Origin: Treponema sp.
GTDB taxonomy: Bacteria; Spirochaetota; Spirochaetia; Treponematales; Breznakiellaceae
Length of the DNA stretch: 19,575 nucleotides
Assembly (NCBI GenBank): GCA_031278025.1
Contig: JAITLF010000320.1
Span: forward strand, 1 to 19,575
Direction: 5' to 3'
Shown: piece by piece, positions 13,259 through 19,575 of the stretch
How the letters are laid out: each line of letters begins with the position of its first letter
Numbering within the stretch: position 1 is the stretch's first letter
Notes under the pieces: model-generated
Seen by the model: only the letters and a program-made list of their open reading frames with translations
Database searches by the model: none
What the model was told of the DNA's origin: nothing
Position numbers and translations under genes: made by a program

Positions 13259-15012
13259 GCTTCCCCAGCCTCCTTACCCGCTTCCGGCCGGGTATCCGCT
13301 GTCAAGATATTGGTCCCCGCCCCTCTAAGGGTTACGCCGGTGAGGTCCGTCCCCAGTTCCCTGGCCAACAACTCCACTACACGGGGCTGGCAGAAGCCCC
13401 CCTGACAGCGGCCCATGCCCGCCCTGGTCCGGCGCTTTACGGCATCCACCGACGCCGGCGGAACCGGCGAACGCAGCGCGGCACGTATCTCTCCTTCGGT
13501 GATGCTTTCGCAGCGGCAGATAACCCTGCCGCAGGCCGGGTCCCGGCGGATAAGCTCGTCCTGCTCCTCCCTGCTCAGATGGCGGAATTCCTTCTCCCGC
13601 TCCCGAAAGGGATTGAAGCCGGGATTCCGTTCCAGGGGAAACCCGTCTTTCGCCGCAGCCTGGCGGAATATCCCCTCGACCATCTCGGCCACCGCCGGCG
13701 CCGCCGCTAGCCCCGGCGACTGTATGCCCCCCACATTGATAAACCCCCCGGTAACCGGGGACGCCTCAATAAAGAAATCTTCCTTGTAATCCGCCGGACG
13801 GATTCCGGTAAAAAACCGGATGATGTCGCCGTTACCGATGCCGTATTCCTCCCCCAGGGACATGGCGTAGGCCAGGTCTTCCGGTGTGGAACTCAGGTCC
13901 TCCTTATCGGGAACCTCCGCTGCCGACGGCCCCATCAGAATGTTCCACTCCGGGGTACGGCACATGCCGCCTCCCTTGGATTCGCGGTTCCCCTTCTTTT
14001 GCGGGCTTCCCCCCAACACCCCCGCCAGGGAGTGGTATACCGGCTTACGGCTCTTGTCGAGAATGGCGATAGTACCCTTGCGGGGATGGATGGTATAGCA
14101 TTTGTCCCCGGCCATCGCGGAGATTTCGTCGGCATACACCCCGGCGCAGTTGATAATGTAGGCCGCGTCAATGATCCCCCGGCTGGTAAGGGCCCCGGTT
14201 ACCCGCCCGTCTTTTGTCAGAATATCCGCGACCGTGCAGTTGAACAGAAAGCGCGCCCCGTTCACGGCGGCGTTTTCCGCCAGGGCCTCCGCCACCTTGT
14301 ACGGTTCCACCAGCCCCATAGAAGGCAGCCATATCGCCGCCGCCGGTTCTATCTTAAGCCCGGCGAATCCCGGTTCAATGTGCTTTGCCTGCTCCCCGTC
14401 GAGCACCTGGGGGTTAAAGACCCCCATTGCACGGGCGCCCTCCGCGGCCTTTTCCAGGAGGGGCCGCAGGTTTATGTCGGTAACCGCCCCCATAAGGCCG
14501 CAGCGCTGGAAGTCGAACCCCAGTTCCCGCGCCCATTGGGTGTACATCTGGTTCCCCCGTATATTCAGCTTCGCCTTGAGGGTCCCCGGCTTTACATCAT
14601 GCCCCGGATGGATATTGCCGTTGTTCGCTTTGGTCGCACCGGCGGCCACATCATCCCCCTTATCCACCGCGAGGATGCGGAGCTTGTATTTTGAAAGCTC
14701 CCGGGCAATGGCGCAGCCGGATATCCCCGTTCCGATGATGAGGACATCAACCGCGTCGATACGCCCCGCGGCGCTCCCCATTGCGCGGTACGAACTATAG
14801 TCCGTGCGGGGCATGATCATTCCCCGGACGGTAAGTTCGTTCACCACATTTCTGATTTCCGGCGGATTTGCCGCCAGATGCCCGGCGGCGACTACCTCTT
14901 CCCAGGCGGCGCATTCGCCCCGGAGGGTCAGGATACCCCGTCCGTCAAGAGAGAGTTCCACCTCCAAATCCGGGAAGGTTTCTTTCAATGCATTTCTGAT
15001 CGCTTCTAACAT
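13255..15012 (-). CDS. GlpA-like glycerol-3-phosphate dehydrogenase with BON-like N-terminus
   Basis: The 585-residue protein should oxidise glycerol 3-phosphate to DHAP with FAD. After an N-terminal BON-like segment (about 5-62, ending RNVVNELTV), a DAO fold begins with DVLIIGTGISGCAIARELS (GxGxxG at 94-99) and ATKANNGNIHPGHD. The fold continues through GIRPADYKEDFFIE and INVGGIQSPGLAAAPAVAE. The C-terminal BFD-type [2Fe-2S] domain carries Cys499, Cys501, Cys536 and Cys541 (ICRCES ... GRCQGGFC). GlpA-type enzymes are about 540 residues; the excess is mainly the N-terminal extension. GGGGAG lies about 10 nt before the ATG, and the operon promoter is 60-90 bp upstream. The partial glycerol kinase at the window's right edge supports a glycerol role. 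Related BFD-containing DAO enzymes can use other substrates. Confidence 0.88.
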   Translation of the reverse strand: MLEAIRNALKETFPDLEVELSLDGRGILTLRGECAAWEEVVAAGHLAANPPEIRNVVNELTVRGMIMPRTDYSSYRAMGSAAGRIDAVDVLIIGTGISGCAIARELSKYKLRILAVDKGDDVAAGATKANNGNIHPGHDVKPGTLKAKLNIRGNQMYTQWARELGFDFQRCGLMGAVTDINLRPLLEKAAEGARAMGVFNPQVLDGEQAKHIEPGFAGLKIEPAAAIWLPSMGLVEPYKVAEALAENAAVNGARFLFNCTVADILTKDGRVTGALTSRGIIDAAYIINCAGVYADEISAMAGDKCYTIHPRKGTIAILDKSRKPVYHSLAGVLGGSPQKKGNRESKGGGMCRTPEWNILMGPSAAEVPDKEDLSSTPEDLAYAMSLGEEYGIGNGDIIRFFTGIRPADYKEDFFIEASPVTGGFINVGGIQSPGLAAAPAVAEMVEGIFRQAAAKDGFPLERNPGFNPFREREKEFRHLSREEQDELIRRDPACGRVICRCESITEGEIRAALRSPVPPASVDAVKRRTRAGMGRCQGGFCQPRVVELLARELGTDLTGVTLRGAGTNILTADTRPEAGKEAGEA

Positions 15013-15052
15013 CCGGCGTTTCTCCCCTTAAACGTACGCGAGGTACCAAAAA

Positions 15053-15070
15053 CGTATATAAATTTATACG
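15053..15070. promoter_or_regulatory. Palindromic operator-like site at the operon start
   Basis: CGTATATAAATTTATACG has perfect 6-bp arms CGTATA/TATACG and an AT-rich centre. It covers the predicted transcription start of the redox operon, where a repressor would act. Confidence 0.4.
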
Positions 15071-15071
15071 A

Positions 15072-15101
15072 ATGATAATCCTGCCTTTGCGGATATGTCA
15101 A
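15072..15101 (-). promoter_or_regulatory. Sigma-70-type promoter of the glp/etf operon
   Basis: On the minus strand a perfect TTGACA (15101-15096) is followed after 18 nt by TATCAT (15077-15072). Transcription would begin near 15065, about 50 nt before the ATG of the GlpA-like gene. Confidence 0.65.
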
Positions 15102-15117
15102 GAAAAACTGAGGAAGA

Positions 15118-15191
15118 GCCCCAGGGGCTTGCGGGGCGCCGCCCCGGTCCCGGCGGGGCGCTGTCCCGAACCCCGCCGGGGACAGCGCCCC
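15118..15191. repeat. Cluster of three GC-rich hairpins
   Basis: In order these are the palindrome GCCCCAGGGGC (15118-15128), a short GGGGC/GCCCC stem around 15133-15145, and a strong stem of GGGGCGCTGTCCC (15155-15167) with its exact complement at 15179-15191 across an 11-nt loop. None has a T-run, so they are more like REP-type or insulating structures than ordinary terminators. They lie between two divergent promoters in the 468-bp interval 15013-15480. Confidence 0.75.
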
Positions 15192-15202
15192 CGCGTAATT
15201 TG

Positions 15203-15231
15203 TTGCGCTTTGGCCTTTGTTGTGGTAGAAT
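15203..15231 (+). promoter_or_regulatory. Candidate promoter for the lipoprotein/barrel gene pair
   Basis: TTGCGC (15203-15208) and TAGAAT (15226-15231) are 17 nt apart. Transcription would start near 15238, giving a leader of about 245 nt that includes the poly-C tract. Confidence 0.5.
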
Positions 15232-15236
15232 GGCGC

Positions 15237-15335
15237 ATGATGCGTAATCGAGAAGGGTACATTGGCCGTTCGCTCCATGGGGATTCACTAAAATCCCGCC
15301 TGAAACTAATTGCCCCCCCCCCCCCCCATATGTAG
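15237..15335 (+). CDS. Possible leader ORF crossing the poly-C tract, 32 aa
   Basis: The frame opens with two ATGs at 15237 and 15240 and ends with TAG. It reads MMRNREGYIGRSLHG, DSLKSRLKLIA and then P-P-P-P-H-M, the prolines coming from the poly-C run. Its start coincides with the predicted transcript start, so it would be leaderless. A change in C number would shift its frame. There is no ribosome binding site and no family match, so translation is speculative. Confidence 0.2.
   Translation: MMRNREGYIGRSLHGDSLKSRLKLIAPPPPHM
15313..15327. repeat. Homopolymeric C15 tract
   Basis: Fifteen consecutive C residues lie between the candidate promoter and the start of the lipoprotein gene. Runs of this length change by slipped-strand mispairing. 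It is followed by a 9-bp hairpin with one bulge (15335-15356, CTATTT/AAATAG core). Confidence 0.95.
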
Positions 15336-15483
15336 CGTCTATTTTCCAAATAGCGCCAAAAATACCCCATATACGGAGTCCTCCTCTCCGCGGGCGGCGG
15401 CGGACCGCTGTACCCCGCGGGAAGATCACGAGTAACGTATCCGGCGGAGCGCCGGTATTTAATTTTTTCGTAAGGAGAAAATG

Positions 15484-17547
15484 ATGAGAAAAAACAGATT
15501 TGTTTTGGGAGCGGCGGTTCTTGTAATCGCGCTTTTCTTCACAGCGTGCCCCGGTGCAACCAATCCGGAAACCACCGGGTACACGGTAACGGCCCAGGCG
15601 TCCGATAACGGCAGCCTGCGCTTTGAGCCCGCCGGGGGGCCCGCCGGAACGCCGGTAAAAATATGGGCCGATCCTGCCGCGGGATACCTGCTGAAGGAGC
15701 TTAAGGCCGGCGGGAAAGAGATCGACATAAGCGCCGCCGAACCCTGGGAGATTACCCTTACCGGGGACGTAGTGCTGACCGCAGTGTTTGAAACAGTTCC
15801 GGCGGATAGCTACACCGTAACCATCGCCGCGCTCCAGCACGGAAGCATCACCGCGAAACCCAAATATGGGACGGCGGGGACGCAAATCACCCTGACCATT
15901 ACCCCGGACGCCGGGTACGGGCTAACAGAGGGGAGCCTCACCTACAGCCAGAGCGGCTCCGGGCCTTCCGTTATAACGGGGAACAGCTTTGCCCTGCCCG
16001 CCGGGAACGTAACGGTAACGGCGGTTTTTGAACCCAAGACCGCCGAGCAGTTGGTTGCGGTGGGGACCGAATCCCTGGCGAATGGGAACTTTGAAGCCGC
16101 CATCGACGCCTTTGAGTCCGCCTACCAGAAGGACAAGAACAATACGGCGGCGACGATCTACTCCTCCCTGGGGGCCCTTGCGTCCATTGCCAAAGACCAG
16201 AAAGTCCGGGACCTGGTAATAAACCACCTGGGCGCTACCGCCTATCCCGGAAGCATCGGCAAACTGATTACCACCGACTGGATGGAAACCTATACCGATG
16301 AAACCCTAAAGACTTGGTACTATGCCGATGGTAAAAACTATAGCTGGTATGACCCAGCGGAGGACGGGTGGTTCTTTGATAACAACGAATTGGAGCCGAC
16401 AGCGGGGTATTACTGGTGGGATTACGATGATAACACCTACACCTATCACCTGGCCGGGACAACCCCGCAGTACAACAAGAAGGACGAAAAGCTGCCCGGT
16501 TTGTTCATACCCGACTGGTTTAAGCAGACGGGGGCTTACAAGGACAACCTGACTTCCGGCGGGGGCTTACAGGCCGCCCAGTGGCCGCTGCTCCTCATGG
16601 CCAACCTGGTGGAGAAAAACCAGAACGGCCTCAACAACCTTCTGGACGGCATCCTCTCCTCCGTGTTCGGCGCCGGCTTTGAAAACGCCGCCGCCCGGTT
16701 TGCGAACCTGGCGTATGATCAGTCTGTCCAGGTGGATGAGGGCCTTATTGCGGCTTTCGGCCTTTCGGAACTCCTTGAGGGGGACGATATATCTGTGGGC
16801 AAGGCGGAACTGGACATCCTCTTCGCTTCCCTGCGCCTCTTTAAGGCCAGCCTGGAATGGGTCGCGGCCTACGACTGGGACACGGACATCAGCTTCCTGA
16901 GGACCGACTGGCAGACGCTGGAAGACAACATCGCCAAGCTCTCGCCCAAGAATCTTCCCTTCGGCAACAACTTCATGAAGAACCGCAACAACGGGATGAT
17001 GGACCAATCCAAGGCGGATTTTGACAAAGCCCTGACAGCCGCAATCGCCGCGTATGGGCATCTTACCGGCGAGGATACCAGCCTGCCAAAGGCCTATCAG
17101 GGCGTGCTGGAAGAGTACGAGTGGATCAAAGACGGCTTATCCGCGCTCAAAAGCGCCATCAAAGACGGCAAGACCTTCTATGTGCCGGATGGGGAGCCTT
17201 CGGGCGGCGCGTATCCCACCGATGACAACGACGCCTTACTCGGCATTGACATGGGCAAGCTGTTCATCCCCGGCCAGTTCGCCATCGATAAACTGATAGC
17301 CGCCGGGTCAAACGGCGCCGCGCCGGCGTTCTATGCGTTCCCGGATAAGGCCGATCCCTTCGAGATCACGGGCAAAACCCAACTGGACAGCCTGGGCGGG
17401 GATTCCCGCATCGGCTTCATCCTCAACCTTGATCCGATCAAGGAAGTGCTGGTACACGGCGGCTTCCTTCCCGACGACGACACCCTGCCCCTGCCCCTGT
17501 TCCCGGCAAAAATCGGGAAAGACCTGTATGGGTTATATCACAAGTAA
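15484..17547 (+). CDS. Large lipoprotein with two InlB-B-like repeats
   Basis: AAGGAG lies 3 nt before the ATG at 15481 and 6 nt before the ATG at 15484, so the second is preferred, giving 687 residues. A lipoprotein signal ends in LFFTAC (Cys22). Two tandem domains of the divergent InlB B-repeat type follow (about 31-104 and 105-178). Each starts with an YTVT or YTVTIA strand, has an AGY(L/G)L turn and ends VLTAVFE or VTAVFE. A TPR-like helix pair (about 185-225, LVAVGTESLANGNFEAAIDAF) leads into a long helical region (to 687) rich in Asp, Trp and Tyr that I do not recognise. The mature protein is probably surface or periplasmic and acts with the beta-barrel protein encoded 11 bp downstream. 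The upstream poly-C tract suggests switching. Confidence 0.85.
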   Translation: MRKNRFVLGAAVLVIALFFTACPGATNPETTGYTVTAQASDNGSLRFEPAGGPAGTPVKIWADPAAGYLLKELKAGGKEIDISAAEPWEITLTGDVVLTAVFETVPADSYTVTIAALQHGSITAKPKYGTAGTQITLTITPDAGYGLTEGSLTYSQSGSGPSVITGNSFALPAGNVTVTAVFEPKTAEQLVAVGTESLANGNFEAAIDAFESAYQKDKNNTAATIYSSLGALASIAKDQKVRDLVINHLGATAYPGSIGKLITTDWMETYTDETLKTWYYADGKNYSWYDPAEDGWFFDNNELEPTAGYYWWDYDDNTYTYHLAGTTPQYNKKDEKLPGLFIPDWFKQTGAYKDNLTSGGGLQAAQWPLLLMANLVEKNQNGLNNLLDGILSSVFGAGFENAAARFANLAYDQSVQVDEGLIAAFGLSELLEGDDISVGKAELDILFASLRLFKASLEWVAAYDWDTDISFLRTDWQTLEDNIAKLSPKNLPFGNNFMKNRNNGMMDQSKADFDKALTAAIAAYGHLTGEDTSLPKAYQGVLEEYEWIKDGLSALKSAIKDGKTFYVPDGEPSGGAYPTDDNDALLGIDMGKLFIPGQFAIDKLIAAGSNGAAPAFYAFPDKADPFEITGKTQLDSLGGDSRIGFILNLDPIKEVLVHGGFLPDDDTLPLPLFPAKIGKDLYGLYHK

Positions 17548-17558
17548 AAACCGCGGCC

Positions 17559-18791
17559 GTGTGTAACGGCAAAAGAGCCCCGGCCCTGGCGCTGGGGCTC
17601 TTTTTATCCCTCTTCCTCCCCGGCGCTTTCCCGCTTCCGGCGGAGGAAGGCGCTTTTTTCCCGGCGGGGGCCGGATCCCTCTGGGTCGAAGACGGCGGCG
17701 CCGCCCTGTATTGGCGGACCGGCCTTTCCCTCAAAAAGGGAGGGGTTTACGCGGGGCTTGCCCTGGGCCAGGCTGCTTCCAGCCTGCCCTGGGCGGAGGG
17801 GGCGGTTTTCGCCGGCCGTGGGAACCTGAGGTTTGACACGCCCCGGTTCGGCCTTGATCTCAGCGGCGGCTTTTTCAGCCACGGGGTATTAAAAAGCGAA
17901 ACGGAAGCCTTCTCCGTCTACAGCGACGGGGGGCGGGCTTTTTTCGCGGCGGTTAAGGCGCCGGCGCGTTTGGGGGAATGGAGCATCGCGCCGTCCTTTT
18001 TATACGGCTCCGGCGGCTGGACCGGGGGCAGCCTGTACTGGTTCTTCGGCACGCCCAGGATTCCCGCGCTCACCGTCTGCGGCCTGTCCCTGGGGTATCG
18101 CAACCGGCATGAACTGGCCTTTCGGTATCTTTTCATGGATGCGGGCATTCGTAATGCCGATGGCGAGGGGCTTTTTGATTCCCGGCTGGACGCATACGCC
18201 GCCAGCTACCGGCTTTCCCTGGAAACGGGGAACCTCCGCCTGGGAGCGCGGCTGGGCTGGTTCTCCGCCGCTGCCGGGGCAGCCGGGGCTTTGACCGCCT
18301 CAAACCAGCATTACGCCTACTTCCCGTACCATTTCTACGCCTTAAACGGCTCCCTGAGCCTTCACGCCGGCTTTGGGGCGGCGGAACTAACCCAGGCTTT
18401 TTCATTTTTTCAGTACCGCGTTGTGATTGGCGCCGTCCGCCTTTTTCAGGGCGCCGGCGCCGCGGCCATCCATTATAAAAAGAAAACCCTCTTTGGCGGG
18501 GAAGAAGCCGTGGATACCCTGTCCCTGGACACGGGAGGCGCCGGCGCCGCCGTTATTCTGCTTGATGCCGGGCTTCCTTCGCTGCGGCTTGGTACGCGGA
18601 AAAAGGCGCGCCTGTCTCTGGGGCTGAAAAAGCTCTTTGTTGTCCCCTGGGGGTATGAACAAGCCCTTTCCGGCAGTTCCGCGGCGCCGGATGCTTCAAG
18701 CCCTTTAAGCCCTTCAGCTTCTTCAACGAACAGCCTGCTGAAAACCATCTTGCTTTCGGGTTTGTCCTTTTACGGTTCCCTGTATTGGTAA
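17559..18791 (+). CDS. Probable outer-membrane beta-barrel protein
   Basis: The 410-residue product has a signal peptide (hydrophobic ALALGLFLSLFLPGAF, likely cut near PLPA). The rest is made of alternating amphipathic strands rich in Gly, Ala, Tyr and Phe, such as GVYAGLALG, FGLDLSGGFFSHG and LRLGARLGWFSAAAG. It ends in an aromatic residue (FYGSLYW), as outer-membrane barrels do. A Ser/Pro/Ala-rich stretch lies near residue 370-390. The GTG start at 17559 has no Shine-Dalgarno sequence and lies 11 bp after the lipoprotein stop, so coupled translation is likely. No specific family is recognised; a role in surface display or transport with the lipoprotein is inference. Confidence 0.7.
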   Translation: MCNGKRAPALALGLFLSLFLPGAFPLPAEEGAFFPAGAGSLWVEDGGAALYWRTGLSLKKGGVYAGLALGQAASSLPWAEGAVFAGRGNLRFDTPRFGLDLSGGFFSHGVLKSETEAFSVYSDGGRAFFAAVKAPARLGEWSIAPSFLYGSGGWTGGSLYWFFGTPRIPALTVCGLSLGYRNRHELAFRYLFMDAGIRNADGEGLFDSRLDAYAASYRLSLETGNLRLGARLGWFSAAAGAAGALTASNQHYAYFPYHFYALNGSLSLHAGFGAAELTQAFSFFQYRVVIGAVRLFQGAGAAAIHYKKKTLFGGEEAVDTLSLDTGGAGAAVILLDAGLPSLRLGTRKKARLSLGLKKLFVVPWGYEQALSGSSAAPDASSPLSPSASSTNSLLKTILLSGLSFYGSLYW

Positions 18792-18794
18792 CCC

Positions 18795-18840
18795 GCCGGA
18801 CAGCGGAGCCGCCTTCCCGTACCGCGGGGAGCGGTCCGGC
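18795..18840 (+). terminator. Hairpin after the barrel gene
   Basis: GCCGGAC (18795-18801) pairs with GTCCGGC (18834-18840), with partial inner pairing. It starts 4 bp after the stop codon. There is no T-run, so terminator function is uncertain. Confidence 0.35.
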
Positions 18841-18854
18841 GTTTCGGGAAGCGG

Positions 18855-19349
18855 GTCCGGAAGTTCCGTACCCAGGTCCGAAAGTTCCGTACCCAGGTCC
18901 GGAAGTTCCGGACCCAGGTCCGAAAGTTTCGTACCCAGGTCCGAAAGTTCCGTACCCAGGTCCGAAAGTTTCGTACCCAGGTCCGGAAGTTCCGTACCCA
19001 GGTCCGAAAGTTCCGTACCCAGGTCCGGAAGTTCAAGACCTCATTTCTGGAAGTTCAAGACCTGGGTCTGGAAGTTCAAGACCTGGGTCCGGAACTTCAA
19101 GACCTGGGTCTGGAAGTTCAAGACCTGGGTCTGGAAGTTCAAGACCTGGGTCTGGAAGTTTAAGACCTGGGTCTGGAAGTTCAAGACCTCATTTCCGGAA
19201 GTTCAAGACCTCATTTCTGGAAGTTCAAGACCTCATTTCCGGAAGTTCAAGACCTCATTTCTGGAAGTTCAAGACCTCATTTCTGGAAGTTCAAGACCTC
19301 ATTTCTGGAAGTTCAAGACCTGGGTACGGAAGTTCAAGACCTGGGTCTG
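18855..19349. repeat. 21/22-bp tandem array, about 23 copies (array R3)
   Basis: Eight units of type A (18855-19022; core GAAAGTTCCGTACCCAGG or GGAAGTTCCGTACCCAGG) are followed by 15 units of types B and C with core GAAGTTCAAGACCT. Type B units have GGGTCT after the core and a 21-bp period. Type C units have CATTTC and a 22-bp period. The B and C core matches array R1 (minus strand) at 13 of 16 bases. The array fills most of the 618-bp gap between the barrel gene and the partial glpK. Open frames cross it on both strands, but 22-bp units shift the frame, so I treat it as non-coding. Confidence 0.97.
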
Positions 19350-19409
19350 CGGCTGCGGGAAGCGGGGGGCCGGGAACGCCAGAGGCGCCTGCGCTCGGCA
19401 GGGAGGCGC

Positions 19410-19575
19410 TTACGCGGACCAGGGAGGCGCCTTCGCCACAGCCTCCCGCCAGCCCACGAGACGGTGTTCCCGCTCAGGCGCGTCCATAAGCGGGGTGTAG
19501 CGGCGGCGCTTCATCGTGTCATACAAAGTAGGCGGGTAAAGCCCCAATGCCATTCCCGCCATCCACGCCGCGCCT
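19410..19575 (-). CDS. glpK: Glycerol kinase, C-terminal end (partial)
   Basis: The last 54 residues of a minus-strand gene are visible; the rest lies beyond the right edge. They begin GAAWMAGMALGLY and continue through RRRYTPLMDAPEREHRLVGW to REAVAKAPPWSA. This matches the FGGY_C end of glycerol kinases, which read GAAYLAGLAVGFW ... R.F.P.M...ER...AGWKKAV...W. The segment between G-L-Y and R-Y-T-P is about three residues shorter than usual. Glycerol kinase phosphorylates glycerol to glycerol 3-phosphate, the substrate of the GlpA-like enzyme encoded on the same strand 4.4 kb away. Other FGGY kinases such as xylulokinases are possible but fit less well. The reading frame and stop (TAA) are certain. 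Confidence 0.75.
   Translation of the reverse strand, partial: GAAWMAGMALGLYPPTLYDTMKRRRYTPLMDAPEREHRLVGWREAVAKAPPWSA

Noticed and set aside
15064..15885. Minus-strand ORF of 273 codons across the divergent intergenic region
   Set aside because: It includes the poly-C tract as Gly codons, crosses the hairpin cluster and overlaps the well-supported lipoprotein gene.
18770..19036. Minus-strand ORF of repeated FRTWVRN heptads
   Set aside because: It is a mirror of the type A repeats, has no ribosome binding site and reads into the 3' end of the barrel gene.
18855..19349. CRISPR array at the right edge
   Set aside because: Units are directly tandem with only sequence variants, and no spacers or cas genes are present.
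18785..19489. A 234-codon plus-strand ORF running through array R3, rich in Pro, Gly and Ser
   Set aside because: It starts at a TTG overlapping the end of the barrel gene without a ribosome binding site, 22-bp units shift its frame, and its end overlaps the well-supported glpK C-terminus on the other strand.

Overview
The window looks like chromosomal DNA of a GC-rich spirochaete, most plausibly a termite-gut-type Treponema. That is an inference from gene content: LPP20-like lipoproteins, a proline-rich glucosaminidase lipoprotein, an ETF-linked glycerol 3-phosphate locus, many minisatellites and a long poly-C tract. It was not confirmed by any search. I see no rRNA, tRNA, CRISPR array or intact transposase.

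Left part (1-6400). A seven-copy 21-bp tandem array occupies the left edge. A plus-strand YitT-family membrane protein follows. A minus-strand envelope cluster comes next, transcribed from about 5084 towards 1111: two LPP20-like lipoproteins, a previously easy-to-miss 50-residue lipoprotein, a secreted LPP20-like protein, and a membrane-anchored GerMN protein. A separate minus-strand gene encodes a lipoprotein N-acetylglucosaminidase.

Middle (6583-15012). A minus-strand operon of six tightly packed redox genes is preceded by a good TTGACA-N18-TATCAT promoter. In transcription order it holds a GlpA-like FAD/[2Fe-2S] dehydrogenase with a BON-like N-terminus, a GlpB-like flavoprotein fused to a DUF1667 Cys domain, an AGPS-type FAD oxidase, EtfB, EtfA and a GlcD-type FAD oxidase. 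The right edge of the window carries the C-terminus of a glycerol kinase on the same strand. The likely logic is glycerol to glycerol 3-phosphate, then oxidation with electrons passed to an ETF instead of the usual GlpC membrane subunit. EtfA carries 13 in-frame heptad repeats between its two domains. EtfB carries a perfect 24-bp inverted repeat inside its coding sequence.

Right part (15013-19575). A complex divergent intergenic region holds GC-rich hairpins, a plus-strand promoter and a 15-C homopolymer. It is followed by a large lipoprotein with two InlB-B-like repeats and a signal-peptide protein that looks like an outer-membrane beta-barrel. A 23-copy 21/22-bp array then separates these from the partial glpK. 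The left-edge and right-edge arrays share a core sequence, so they belong to one dispersed minisatellite family. This family, together with the in-frame insertions in etfA and etfB, is the most unusual aspect of the window.
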